Of a stretch of 25,790 nt of DNA, positions 15,444 to 23,306 are shown one piece after another (positions within the stretch are counted from its first letter, which is position 1; every line of letters starts with the position of its first letter). The notes beneath the pieces were generated by a model. It did no database searches. It had not been told where the DNA came from and saw only the letters and a program-made list of their open reading frames with translations. The position numbers and the translations under genes were made by a program. Location of the stretch: NCBI GenBank assembly GCA_964546585.1, contig CAZJKE010000024.1:1-25790 (forward strand), in the 5' to 3' direction. This DNA comes from CAZJKE01 sp964546585 (lineage in GTDB: Bacteria > Planctomycetota > Phycisphaerae > Phycisphaerales > SM1A02).

Positions 15444-16223
15444 TCAACCTTTTTGTGGTGTCAGTTCGTCAAGCATCGCCGCGGCTTCGGCCACCGGTTC
15501 GGCTGCGTCGGCAAGCCGTCGAACAAGTGCCGATCCAACGATCGCCGCATCGGCCAGCGATGTGACAGCCTCCACTTGATCAGCGGTGGAAACGCCGAAG
15601 CCAACCGCCAGCGGGAGGTTTGTTTCGCTGCGAATGACAGCAATCCGCTCCGCGAGCCCGCATGGCCCCTCGCCTCGTTCCCCGGTCAACCCGGCGCGGG
15701 CGAGCACATAGAGAAACCCGCTGGACTGCTGCGCAAGGGTTCGAAGTCGCTGCGGCGGGGTCGTCGGGGCTATCAGCATGGTGAAGGCGAGGTCATGGTG
15801 TTTGCACGCTTCTGCGATCGATCCAGCCGCATCGCTATCCAGATCAGGCACAATGAGCCCATCGAAGCCCGCTTCTGCCAGCATGGCCACGAACGCCTCA
15901 CCGCCGAGGCGGAAGACGATGGAGTCGCTCACCATGGCGACCATCGCCGCCTCCGTCGTTGGTCGCAAACGCCGGACCATGTCAAGGACCGTGTTCGGCG
16001 TGACGCCCCGTTCCAGGGCGCGGTACATCGCCGCGGCGATGACCGGCCCATCAGCAATGGGATCGCTGAAGGGGATGCCGATTTCGATAATCGGGGCGCC
16101 CGCCCTGTGGAGGGCCGGAATGATCGCTTCGGTCGCTTCAAGCGATGGGTCGCCAGCTACGACGAACGGAATGATGGGCCGGGTTCCATCCAGATGCGCA
16201 AAGATGGCATCGATGCGTCCCAT
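15444..16223 (-). CDS. trpA: Tryptophan synthase alpha chain
   Basis: Alpha subunit (259 aa) that cleaves indole-3-glycerol phosphate to indole, which it channels to TrpB. TIM-barrel motifs are in order: PFVVAGDPSLEAT; IIEIGIPFSDPIADGPVI, containing both catalytic acids (Glu of EIGIPFSDP and Asp of ADGP); GLIVPDLD; ARAGLTGERG; and the phosphate-binding GFGVSTADQV and AIVGSALVR. Start ATG 16223, with GGAGGG 12 nt upstream inside the mazG end; mazG stops 2 nt before it, so the pair is co-transcribed. trpB is not adjacent in this window, so trpA appears separated from the rest of the pathway or ends a longer cluster elsewhere. Confidence 0.95.
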   Translation of the reverse strand: MGRIDAIFAHLDGTRPIIPFVVAGDPSLEATEAIIPALHRAGAPIIEIGIPFSDPIADGPVIAAAMYRALERGVTPNTVLDMVRRLRPTTEAAMVAMVSDSIVFRLGGEAFVAMLAEAGFDGLIVPDLDSDAAGSIAEACKHHDLAFTMLIAPTTPPQRLRTLAQQSSGFLYVLARAGLTGERGEGPCGLAERIAVIRSETNLPLAVGFGVSTADQVEAVTSLADAAIVGSALVRRLADAAEPVAEAAAMLDELTPQKG

Positions 16224-16225
16224 GA

Positions 16226-16522
16226 CTACTTGATGCCCTCCGGGCCGCCGTTTTCGATGTATTTGCGAGCGATGGCATCGGTCAGATTGACGCCGGTGAT
16301 GTTGGCCAGTGTCGCCAGCCAAGCGAGGACATCGGCGAATTCACTTCCCAGTGCGTCCAGATCGCCATCCCCGCGTTCATGGCGGCCAATCGCCTCTGCC
16401 AACTCGCCGAATTCCTCGGCGAGCCAGACAAAGGTCGGTGATACGCCGCGGGCAGCATCGGTCTCGAAATACCGCGCTCGGATCAACGATTGAAACTGGG
16501 CAATGGTCATGTCGCCAGCCAT
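16226..16522 (-). CDS. MazG-like nucleotide pyrophosphohydrolase
   Basis: A 98-residue protein with the all-alpha NTP pyrophosphatase fold. Metal-binding motifs are EEFGELAEAI (EExxE, about residues 36-45) and EFADVLAWLATLANITGVNL (ExxD, about 61-80); the spacing and length fit single-domain MazG/MazG-like proteins that hydrolyse (d)NTPs, often non-canonical ones. It lies 2 nt upstream of trpA in one unit. MAGDM offers two start codons; the first is kept. No Shine-Dalgarno is visible, but a TACGCT hexamer lies 7 nt before the first ATG, consistent with a leaderless mRNA. Confidence 0.87.
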   Translation of the reverse strand: MAGDMTIAQFQSLIRARYFETDAARGVSPTFVWLAEEFGELAEAIGRHERGDGDLDALGSEFADVLAWLATLANITGVNLTDAIARKYIENGGPEGIK

Positions 16523-16529
16523 GAGGGGA

Positions 16530-16535
16530 AGCGTA
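16530..16535 (-). promoter_or_regulatory. Candidate -10 for a leaderless mazG-trpA transcript
   Basis: TACGCT on the minus strand ends 7 nt before the mazG ATG. The same hexamer stands 6 nt before the ACT-protein start. No -35 was recognised. Confidence 0.3.
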
Positions 16536-16590
16536 GCAGGGGAAATGCCTCTGCGGGGGGGGCCTCACGGCACGCCCCATGCGAGGCCGC

Positions 16591-16596
16591 TATACT
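16591..16596 (+). promoter_or_regulatory. Candidate -10 for the three-lipoprotein operon
   Basis: TATACT on the plus strand, with no clear -35. Just upstream, GGCCTC (16561-16566) and GAGGCC (16583-16588) form a 6-bp inverted repeat with a 16-nt gap, a possible regulator site. The leader to the ATG at 16682 would be ~80 nt. Confidence 0.4.
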
Positions 16597-16681
16597 CACG
16601 CTGCCGGTAGAGGCCAGCGGGTCGCGGCCGGTCATGTCTTTCGATTCGATTCAAAAAACCATCGTGAGGAGTTTGCCCAGG

Positions 16682-17407
16682 ATGTGGATGGCACGAACAG
16701 CAATCGTGGTCGGCGCAGTCGCGATCATGGGTCTGGGGACACTTGGTTGCACCAACAACAGGTCCGATTCGAAGGTCGCCATCGGCGATGTCGAAGCGGT
16801 GGCGCTGGAAGCGCCAGATTGGGTCCAGGGCTATGTGCCCCAAAGCGAGAACACCATGTTCTTCGTGGGCCGGAGCCACCTTCCCCTGAAGGGATCCGGG
16901 TACACCATCGTGGATGAGCGATCGCTTGTGCAGAGTGCGCGGGACGATGTGTACGATCAGATGCGGCAACGATTGGCACCGATTACCCTGAGCGGGCACA
17001 CCGATTCGGCCATCGACAACGCTGCTCTGAATCTCGGGTACAGCCTGGTTGTGCCCGCCCTCGCCTCGCACCTGAGCGAGGAAGGCATCTACATTCAGGA
17101 CAATGGTCGCCTCGACCAATGCTGGATTCTCTACTCGATGCCGCGGGAGGAATTCCTCCTCGCGACCGCCCGGCTCGAAGCCCAGTGGGGAGAACTTCAG
17201 GAATTGGCGGTCGGGATCGCAATGGCTGAGAACGAACAGAATTTGCGTCGGCGTGCGGCGGAGAGTGACGCTGCGATCAAGGCCATGGCTGAGGATCGCC
17301 AGTGGGCTCGCGACGACGCGATTGTCTCTCGCGATCACTCCATGGCCGTTGACAGCGATCGACGGGGTTTGCCCGGTCGCCGCTTCACTCCTAAGTCCGA
17401 TCAATAG
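16682..17407 (+). CDS. Lipoprotein, LPP20/FlgP-like
   Basis: Predicted lipoprotein of 241 aa and first gene of a three-lipoprotein operon. The signal segment ARTAIVVGAVAIMGLGTLGC gives a lipobox-like TLG-C (not perfect at -3). The mature part begins APDWVQGYVPQSENTMFFVGRS and continues DERSLVQSARDDVYDQMRQRL and WILYSMPREEFLLA. This order (P-x-W, FVG-S, repeated Ala/Asp helix, final W-x-L-Y-x-x-P-x-E-E-F) resembles LPP20/FlgP-type outer-membrane lipoproteins; the match is by pattern only. The C-terminal ~60 residues are charged and probably helical. The ATG at 16682 has GTGAGGAG 10 nt upstream; an ATG at 16634 is possible but lacks a ribosome-binding site. Confidence 0.7.
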   Translation: MWMARTAIVVGAVAIMGLGTLGCTNNRSDSKVAIGDVEAVALEAPDWVQGYVPQSENTMFFVGRSHLPLKGSGYTIVDERSLVQSARDDVYDQMRQRLAPITLSGHTDSAIDNAALNLGYSLVVPALASHLSEEGIYIQDNGRLDQCWILYSMPREEFLLATARLEAQWGELQELAVGIAMAENEQNLRRRAAESDAAIKAMAEDRQWARDDAIVSRDHSMAVDSDRRGLPGRRFTPKSDQ

Positions 17408-17422
17408 TCCAGTTACGAACCA

Positions 17423-17448
17423 GGATCTCAGGGAAGGATCTCAGGGAA
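17423..17448 (+). repeat. Perfect 13-bp tandem duplication over the flgO-like RBS
   Basis: GGATCTCAGGGAA occurs twice head to tail (17423-17435 and 17436-17448). The last base of the second copy is the A of the ATG at 17448. The duplication multiplies purine-rich, SD-like motifs (AAGGA, AGGGA) ahead of two alternative starts, 17448 and 17457. Confidence 0.9.
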
Positions 17449-18143
17449 TGATTCGAATGAAGATCGCGATTGTGACCGCCATTGGACTCGTACTCTGCGG
17501 GTGCGCTTCCAACTGGCAGCAGGCACGGGGCGGGCATTGGGAACAGGGGAAGCCCGGTGCGGCTGGCTGGCAAGTCAAGTCCGGCCGTTCTGCGATGGGA
17601 GCCGTGACGGTGCTGGAGAACGGCCCGACGACGCAGCCTCTTGTCGATGCCAACTATGTGAAATCTGCCTACAACGCCATCAGCCATCTCCTGGCAACCG
17701 CACATCCGCCCATTGCTGGCGAGGATGCCTTCGATCCGCGGCGACCGCTTCTGTATGCGACGACGGTCGATCTGAACAACTACACCCAGACGAGCAACTT
17801 CGGCCGATTGCAGGCTGAGTGTCTCGCAACTGCCTTGACCCAACACTGGCTCAGCAAGGTCGTCAAGATGACGCTTCGGCAAGGTACGACGCCGATCGTG
17901 CCAAGAGAGGGTGAGTACCTGCTCTCTCGCGATGTGGAGGAACTGGCCAAGGACTACAACGCCGGTGCCGTCATGGTCAGCACCTATTCGGTGACACCGG
18001 ACAAGGTCTATGTCACTGTTGAGATGATCAATGTGGACTACAACACGGTAGTTGCTGCGGTGACCTACGATGTGCCGCTCGGACCGCGGGCGATTGCACT
18101 CCTGACAGGCGTTGAAGTTGCCAACGGGGATTTCTTGCGATGA
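17448..18143 (+). CDS. FlgO-domain outer-membrane lipoprotein
   Basis: Lipoprotein of 231 aa with signal IAIVTAIGLVLCGC (lipobox LCG-C). The FlgO-type domain spans about residues 65-220: YVKSAYNAISHLL, LLYATTVDLNNYTQTSNFGRLQAECLATAL, GEYLLSRDVEELAKDYNAGAVMVSTYSV and DKVYVTVEMINVDYNTVVAAVTYDVPL. In Vibrio, FlgO acts with FlgP and FlgT at the outer-membrane part of the flagellum; a flagellar role here is inference, and FlgO domains also occur in other envelope proteins. It lies 40 nt after the first lipoprotein gene and overlaps the third by 4 nt. The start is ATG 17448 or 17457 (MKIAIV), both within reach of duplicated SD motifs. Confidence 0.82.
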   Translation: MIRMKIAIVTAIGLVLCGCASNWQQARGGHWEQGKPGAAGWQVKSGRSAMGAVTVLENGPTTQPLVDANYVKSAYNAISHLLATAHPPIAGEDAFDPRRPLLYATTVDLNNYTQTSNFGRLQAECLATALTQHWLSKVVKMTLRQGTTPIVPREGEYLLSRDVEELAKDYNAGAVMVSTYSVTPDKVYVTVEMINVDYNTVVAAVTYDVPLGPRAIALLTGVEVANGDFLR

Positions 18144-18613
18144 GGATCGCGACGCTTGCAATGACGGGTCTGGCTGCCGTGGTCATCGGGTGCAGCCCGG
18201 CGACGAAGGCACCCACATCTTGGGCCTATACGCCGGCCCATTCGCAGTACATGGAGACATTGCCGCCGGAACTCAAGGCTGAGTTATTGCGGCTCCGCGC
18301 CGACATGCAACTGCAGCGCAGTTCTCAGTATTACAGTTTTCACGGTGACTTTACGCCCGACATGATTCGGCGGATCGAGGCCGTGGACAGGGCGTGTACT
18401 GAGGCCTATCTGTCCAGCGACCGTGTGATTCTGGGCAATCTGACTCCCAAAATGTCAGGATTGGCGAAGACCGGCGAAGAGGCCGACATTCAGAGTGCGG
18501 TCATCGTCAACACGGACATGCGGTCGCTCAGCGACGATTGGCGGTCCTTCTGGTTGATGGACAAGCCCGCCGGGCCGACCGAGATGCCGGTGGTCGATTC
18601 AACTGGCCGATGA
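18140..18613 (+). CDS. Small lipoprotein of unknown function
   Basis: A 157-residue predicted lipoprotein, MRIATLAMTGLAAVVIGC with lipobox VIG-C. I do not recognise the mature domain. It has a helical, charged middle (LPPELKAELLRLRADMQLQR), then FHGDFTPDMIRRIEAVDRACTEAYLSSDRVILGNL, and a polar Pro-rich tail. It overlaps the flgO-like stop by 4 nt (ATGA), so its translation is coupled. This suggests that the three lipoproteins are made in fixed ratio and may form one envelope complex. Confidence 0.75.
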   Translation: MRIATLAMTGLAAVVIGCSPATKAPTSWAYTPAHSQYMETLPPELKAELLRLRADMQLQRSSQYYSFHGDFTPDMIRRIEAVDRACTEAYLSSDRVILGNLTPKMSGLAKTGEEADIQSAVIVNTDMRSLSDDWRSFWLMDKPAGPTEMPVVDSTGR

Positions 18614-18693
18614 GCGGTGAATTCCTGAAAGGTTCTCGGTCGTTCTGGCTTGTCCTCCCCTGACGCCTGCTTTGTGCGTCTGGAGGGTATGTC

Positions 18694-19062
18694 TTGGTCG
18701 CTTTTCAGGATAGTGGGCGGAGCCCGCATCACCAACCAGAGAGTTTCTTCATCCCTGGCGATGTCCAATACAGCCGGGCCGTTGCCGCCGCCGGCAATCT
18801 CTCAGATTGCGATGCTGTGCGGGAATTCTGGCAAATGGCGATCGGCATATTGGAAGAGGGACCCCCGGAACTCTGGCTCAATCTTACGCGGGTCGCAGGT
18901 GCTGATACGAAGTTGGCCGCCTGCCTTGTCGCGCTGCTTCGCCGGGCTGATGAGCAGAACACGGTTGTCCACATCGTCGCTTCTGCCGCTGTTCGTGAGG
19001 TTCTCGATCTCTGCCGCATGCCGCCGCTTCGCTGTTTCATCGAGTCGCGAAAGGCTGGCTAG
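18694..19062 (+). CDS. STAS-domain protein
   Basis: A 122-residue stand-alone STAS domain: LWLNLTRVAGADTKLAACLVALLRRADEQNTVVHIVAS is the strand-helix-strand core, ending VLDLCRMPPL. At the position where anti-anti-sigma factors carry D-S-S-G the sequence is D71-T72-K73-L, so the usual phosphorylated Ser is replaced. It is closer to MlaB-like STAS_2 proteins of lipid transport than to SpoIIAA; the partner is unknown. The start is TTG 18694, supported by GGAGGG 6 nt upstream. The ATG at 18689 is out of frame. The gene converges on the asparaginase gene, the two stops sharing CTAG. Confidence 0.72.
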   Translation: MVAFQDSGRSPHHQPESFFIPGDVQYSRAVAAAGNLSDCDAVREFWQMAIGILEEGPPELWLNLTRVAGADTKLAACLVALLRRADEQNTVVHIVASAAVREVLDLCRMPPLRCFIESRKAG

Positions 19063-19961
19063 CTGTGCAGTACAACCTGTGGGTCCTGGATGCCGCAGGT
19101 GCTGCCATTGCACACTGACAACTTGAATCCGGGACGCAAGGCGCCGCCAGCCCATATGCCGCTGGGTGTTGTTGCGATGAACGCGACCTGGTGATCCTTC
19201 TCCAGCGGCCAGCACTCCGCCAGTCTTGCGAGCGTGTCGTGAATGGCATCTTCCGGGGAGGCGCCGCGGCCCATCAGTTCAACAACCAGAAACGAGCCGC
19301 AGATGCCGCTGATGAGTTCGCCGTGCCCAGTAGCGGTTGCCGCACCGCGAGCCGGATCAACATACAGGCCGTGCCCGATGATCGGCGAATCACCGACGCG
19401 TCCCGGCACCTTCCACGCCATGCCGCTTGTGCTGCATGAACCGGCCATGTCACCACCAGCATCAATTGCAAGCGTGCCGATCGTATCGTGGCTGCCGAAG
19501 AGTTCCCCAGTACCGATATCAACAGGCGGTGGGGGTGTTGGCGGCGCATTGGTCTCTCGCCACCGTTCCCACTTTGCCCCAGCCGATGCGGCCAGAATCT
19601 CCTCTGCCTCCATGCCCTGTGATTCAGCGAACGCATCTGCCAGCGGACCGGCGAGCATCTTGTGCTTGGTGCGTTCCATGACCAGTCTCGCCATCGTGAT
19701 CGGATGCAGGTGTCTCTCGATCGCGCACACCGCGCCGCTTCGGTGCGGCGAGGTCATGATGGCTGCGTCAAAGGTCGCGCGGCCATCGCGGTCTGGCAGC
19801 CCGCCGAATCCGACTGAATCGATCGATTCGTTTGACTCCGCATCGCGGGCGCAGGCTTCGACCACATCGATAGCGGTGGCGGGCGCTAACAGGTGGGGGA
19901 ACTGCGTTTCAATGATCGGCAGGGAGAATGACCAGGTCGAAAGAAGCAGCGGGGTCGTCAT
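19059..19961 (-). CDS. N4-(beta-N-acetylglucosaminyl)-L-asparaginase / type 2 asparaginase (Ntn hydrolase)
   Basis: Ntn-hydrolase precursor of 300 aa. The autocleavage motif GSHDTIGTLAID places the catalytic nucleophile at Thr160, freed by cleavage after Asp159. The family's downstream blocks follow: STSGMAWKVPGRVGDSPIIGHGLYVD and GAATATGHGELI. The N-terminal TWSFSLPI and GFGGLPDRDG are also typical. Such enzymes cut the GlcNAc-Asn bond of glycoprotein remnants or hydrolyse asparagine/isoaspartyl peptides; substrate choice cannot be read from sequence. No signal peptide is evident. The ATG overlaps the kinase stop by 4 nt, so it is coupled to the upstream kinase gene; the 3' stop overlaps the convergent STAS stop. 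Confidence 0.88.
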   Translation of the reverse strand: MTTPLLLSTWSFSLPIIETQFPHLLAPATAIDVVEACARDAESNESIDSVGFGGLPDRDGRATFDAAIMTSPHRSGAVCAIERHLHPITMARLVMERTKHKMLAGPLADAFAESQGMEAEEILAASAGAKWERWRETNAPPTPPPPVDIGTGELFGSHDTIGTLAIDAGGDMAGSCSTSGMAWKVPGRVGDSPIIGHGLYVDPARGAATATGHGELISGICGSFLVVELMGRGASPEDAIHDTLARLAECWPLEKDHQVAFIATTPSGIWAGGALRPGFKLSVCNGSTCGIQDPQVVLHS

Positions 19962-22900
19962 GGCTTTGGTTCAGCAGCGATGGCATTGCGGATTTCTTCA
20001 AGCCGTCCCCGCCAGTCCTCAATCATCTCATGATCTTCTCCAGCGTAGACGATAGTCTTCGCCCACCAGTTGAGCGATTCATCGTGGTTCCCATGTGCGA
20101 AGTGGACCTCCGCAAGGGTAGCCATGGCCAACGGGTCATCTTCGCCACGGATCGCAGCCGCTCGCGTCGCGGCATCCATCGCAACATCGAGGTAATGCTC
20201 GCGGTATCCAGCGTGACCGTTGTTGATGATGACCTTAGCCATTTCCAAGAGGAGATCTGCATTGTCCTGCCGACGCTCCATGCGGGCATCCATGATCCGG
20301 TCGATGTCACTCCACCGATCCAGACCGACTAGCGTATTGATAAGTGTGGTTTCCGCTCTACGGGTCGCCTCATCTTCCGCGCCGAGCTCTTCAGTGAGGC
20401 GGTTGTACAGGGCGGACACCATCGCAACCGCTTCATCGCCCCGGCCCTGCCTCGCGATGGACCTGACCCACTGGAGCTGGGATGCAACGGTCATTTTTTC
20501 AGAGGCGCCGTGGAGTTGCGCAATAATCGGGACCACTCGCGAGAGGATTGCTTCCGCTTCAGTCGGCATATCTGCGTCGAGATATGCTTGTGCCAGCCCG
20601 AGTTCCAGTTCACGGAGCGATGGGTTCAGGTGGTCTATGACCTCTCGCCCCTTGGCCATCCAGAATGCCAGAAAGGAGAGGCCTCGATCGACGCGTCCGC
20701 TCTCCATGTAGAGGGTCGACAAGTAGTAGGCATTCCCTAGTACCACGCCACTCTCCATCCCGTACACGCTCTCCATGTCTTCAAGCAATGAGTTGACGAT
20801 CTCGTCCGCCTTGGTGTGGTTGTTGTTGATGTACGCGACGGCACGAAGCATTCGCATCTGTATGACGGGTAGTCCCAGCTCGCCTGCCGCCATTTGCCGC
20901 ATAGGCGCGACCGCCTCTTCCCAGAGCGGGTCCCCGTCCTCGAACTTGCCTTGCCTCAACAATGCACCCGCGAGCGACGCTCGTGCATTCAGCAACTCAG
21001 GGTGATGTGCCCCGTATGCCGCAGTCATCTTGGGCAACACCTCACGGATCATCGCCTCACCCTCTTCCAGCTTGCCATCGTGGATCATCGCGTTGGCCAA
21101 CCATAGCTGCGAGGACAGTGCGGGCGGGTAATCCTCGCCGGCAACATTGTGCATGATCTCAATGGATTCTAGGAACAGATCTACAGCCTCCCCGTTACGG
21201 CCACGAAAGATCCGAACGAAGGCAGCCCCTGTTAAGGCCTGTGCCGTCTGGATATGTCCAGGGCCGAAGACCGCTCTGGAATCAACTAGGGCCTGTTCTG
21301 CTACAGCAAGGGCTTTATCTATTTGCTTTCGTTGAAAATAAATCATTGCTTGACATGTGCGTGCTTCAACAGTCACCGGGTGTAGCGAGCCAAGCTCTTC
21401 CTCCGACGCCTTGATCGTAGCTTTGATCACCTCTTCCGCCTCAGTCAGCGCCTCTGTGCCTGTCGTGCTTCCACTCATGCCATTGACGATGAGCAGGTCA
21501 ATGCCGATGGCGGCCCTTACTCCCAGCTCAAACTCCCGCGTGACCTCTGCCCCGGCTTCGATCGCTGCGATGATCTCACGTCGAATTGATAGAGGGTCTC
21601 CCGTGAACGTTATGGTTAAATTGTCGGCAATGATGTCCTTCGCCTCGAGGACTGCATCATGATCTGTGCCGAAAAGGGTGGTGCCTTGCTCCATGACCGA
21701 GTTCGCAACCCCGGTGGACTGGTCGTACTTTCCCAGATCATGGAGTACCTTCGCGTAAGCGATGGCTGCCCGCAGGTGCTCGTAGGGTCGTCCAAGGGTT
21801 TCGAAGAGTTCCACGGCTCGTTGCAGTTGGGCTTCCGCTACTTCTAGCTCACCCATCTCCCAGAGCAACTTGCCGACGACCGCTCGAAGGGGAGCTTCGA
21901 GGTGGGGTTCATCACTAAACCGCACCGTGATATCGTCGGTGGCGTGCAGAAGGATGTCGTGGACGGTCAGCGATTGTCCCTGCGCATTTCGTGGCGCGCC
22001 AAGTTCCAGGAGTTCGGCGCTGAAATTCGCGATGGATAACATCCATTGGAAGCTCTTCGTGGCTTCCTTTGTCGCGTCCTCTGCTTGTTTACGAGCCTCT
22101 TCTGCCTCGGTAAGTGCGCTGAGAACTTGTTTTTCCGCAGCAACAGCTCGATCACGTTCAACAACCGCAGCCGATTCAGCCTGTGTTGCCCTGATGCCCG
22201 AGTACACGCTGACAATCGTGGCTACGACAAGCACGCCAGCGATCGTTGTTGCCGTGGCGACAACACCTCGGTTTCGCCTCGCAAACATCTTGAACTGATA
22301 GACCATGCTTGCGCGGCGGGCTTCGATGGGTTCGTTCATCAGGAACCGCTCGATGTCCTGCCGCAGTTCGTGGGCTGACTGGTAGCGGCGGTCGCGGTCC
22401 TTGTCCATGGCCTTGGAGACGATGGTCTCAAGATCACCGGAAATACCGGTGGTGACCGTTGTCATCCGCGTTGGCTGGCGTTCGCGAATGACCCGCGTTG
22501 CTTCGTAGATTGGAATGGAACTCAGGTCGTAGGGAGGTTGTCCAGAGAGCAGTTCGTAGAGGATTACGCCGAGGCTATAGACATCGCTGCGGGCGTCGAT
22601 GAGGTCCGGGTCGGCTTCGCACTGTTCGGGGCTCATGTACTGGACGGTGCCAACCAGTTGCCCAACATTGGTCTGCAGTGTTGTGACCGCCATGTCGGAG
22701 TCGGTTGCGCGGGCTACACCGAAATCGATGATCTTGGGATTGCCGGATTGGTCTACGAGAATGTTCTCCGGCTTGAGGTCGCGGTGGATGATGCCTTTGA
22801 TATGGCCGTGGTGTACGGCATCGCAAACCTTTTCGAAAAGGCGTAGTCTTGCATCGGTACCAAGATCCTTCTTCTGTGCATAGGCAAGTAGCGATTGCGC

Positions 22901-23263
22901 TGCGGCGATGTACTCCATGGCGAAGTACGGGACACCACCCGTGCCATCATCCCATGTGCCCGCTTCGTACACCTGCGCGATGCCGATATGGTGCAGGCGG
23001 CCGAGGATCTGTGATTCATATTCGAACCGCCGCAGTGCACTGCGCGAGGCAACACCGCTACGCATGACCTTGATGGCCACCTTGCGACGGGGGTTCTCCT
23101 GAATGGCCTCGTAGACCGTGCCCATCCCACCGCTTCCGATGACGCGGCGGATCTTGTAGTGGCCGATCTCCTTTGGCCCGCGGGTTTGCGCGGGCGTATC
23201 CACCGACTCCAAGGTCTCGGCGTCTGGATCGGTCCCGTCCGGTGGTTTCGGCTCGTCGCTCAC
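19958..23263 (-). CDS. Membrane Ser/Thr protein kinase with TPR-rich C-terminal region
   Basis: Hanks-type kinase of 1101 aa. Kinase domain about 36-310: Gly loop GSGGMG (43-48), VAIK with Lys65, HRDLKPEN with Asp162, DFG (180-182), SPE (211-213); all catalytic residues are present. A single membrane segment lies at about 333-356, then a charged coiled coil (about 360-410), then a ~690-residue region with repeated TPR-like helices (LGELEVAEAQLQRAVELFE-type units). This is the common planctomycete kinase/TPR layout, presumably membrane-tethered signalling; its targets are unknown. I chose GTG 23263 because a TACACT hexamer lies 6 nt before it. The frame stays open to an ATG at 23314 that would overlap the divergent ybjQ. 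It is coupled to the asparaginase gene. Confidence 0.9.
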   Translation of the reverse strand: MSDEPKPPDGTDPDAETLESVDTPAQTRGPKEIGHYKIRRVIGSGGMGTVYEAIQENPRRKVAIKVMRSGVASRSALRRFEYESQILGRLHHIGIAQVYEAGTWDDGTGGVPYFAMEYIAAAQSLLAYAQKKDLGTDARLRLFEKVCDAVHHGHIKGIIHRDLKPENILVDQSGNPKIIDFGVARATDSDMAVTTLQTNVGQLVGTVQYMSPEQCEADPDLIDARSDVYSLGVILYELLSGQPPYDLSSIPIYEATRVIRERQPTRMTTVTTGISGDLETIVSKAMDKDRDRRYQSAHELRQDIERFLMNEPIEARRASMVYQFKMFARRNRGVVATATTIAGVLVVATIVSVYSGIRATQAESAAVVERDRAVAAEKQVLSALTEAEEARKQAEDATKEATKSFQWMLSIANFSAELLELGAPRNAQGQSLTVHDILLHATDDITVRFSDEPHLEAPLRAVVGKLLWEMGELEVAEAQLQRAVELFETLGRPYEHLRAAIAYAKVLHDLGKYDQSTGVANSVMEQGTTLFGTDHDAVLEAKDIIADNLTITFTGDPLSIRREIIAAIEAGAEVTREFELGVRAAIGIDLLIVNGMSGSTTGTEALTEAEEVIKATIKASEEELGSLHPVTVEARTCQAMIYFQRKQIDKALAVAEQALVDSRAVFGPGHIQTAQALTGAAFVRIFRGRNGEAVDLFLESIEIMHNVAGEDYPPALSSQLWLANAMIHDGKLEEGEAMIREVLPKMTAAYGAHHPELLNARASLAGALLRQGKFEDGDPLWEEAVAPMRQMAAGELGLPVIQMRMLRAVAYINNNHTKADEIVNSLLEDMESVYGMESGVVLGNAYYLSTLYMESGRVDRGLSFLAFWMAKGREVIDHLNPSLRELELGLAQAYLDADMPTEAEAILSRVVPIIAQLHGASEKMTVASQLQWVRSIARQGRGDEAVAMVSALYNRLTEELGAEDEATRRAETTLINTLVGLDRWSDIDRIMDARMERRQDNADLLLEMAKVIINNGHAGYREHYLDVAMDAATRAAAIRGEDDPLAMATLAEVHFAHGNHDESLNWWAKTIVYAGEDHEMIEDWRGRLEEIRNAIAAEPKP

Positions 23264-23306
23264 ACTCCCAGTGTACCGGCATCGTGCCGGTGAGTAGAAT
23301 CCGGCC
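23264..23306. promoter_or_regulatory. 43-nt divergent promoter region with two inverted repeats
   Basis: It separates the kinase (minus) and ybjQ (plus) starts. Candidate -10 boxes are TACACT (minus, 23275-23270) and TAGAAT (plus, 23295-23300), each ending 6 nt before its start codon. ACCGGC/GCCGGT (23275-23291, 5-nt gap) sits between them; ACACT/AGTGT (23262-23274, 3-nt gap) overlaps the kinase start. These are possible shared operators. Confidence 0.45.

Noticed and set aside
15453..16493. Open frame of ~346 codons on the plus strand
   Set aside because: Antisense to trpA and mazG, both with clear family motifs; low-complexity charged translation.
16565..17404. Open frame of ~279 codons on the minus strand
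   Set aside because: Antisense to the LPP20/FlgP-like lipoprotein, which has an SD, a signal peptide and operon context.
18650..19126. Alternative frame over the STAS gene, including an ATG at 18689
   Set aside because: The other frame encodes the recognisable STAS core and has GGAGGG at proper spacing to its TTG.
19243..20055. Open frame of ~270 codons on the plus strand
   Set aside because: Antisense to the asparaginase gene, which has an intact catalytic motif.
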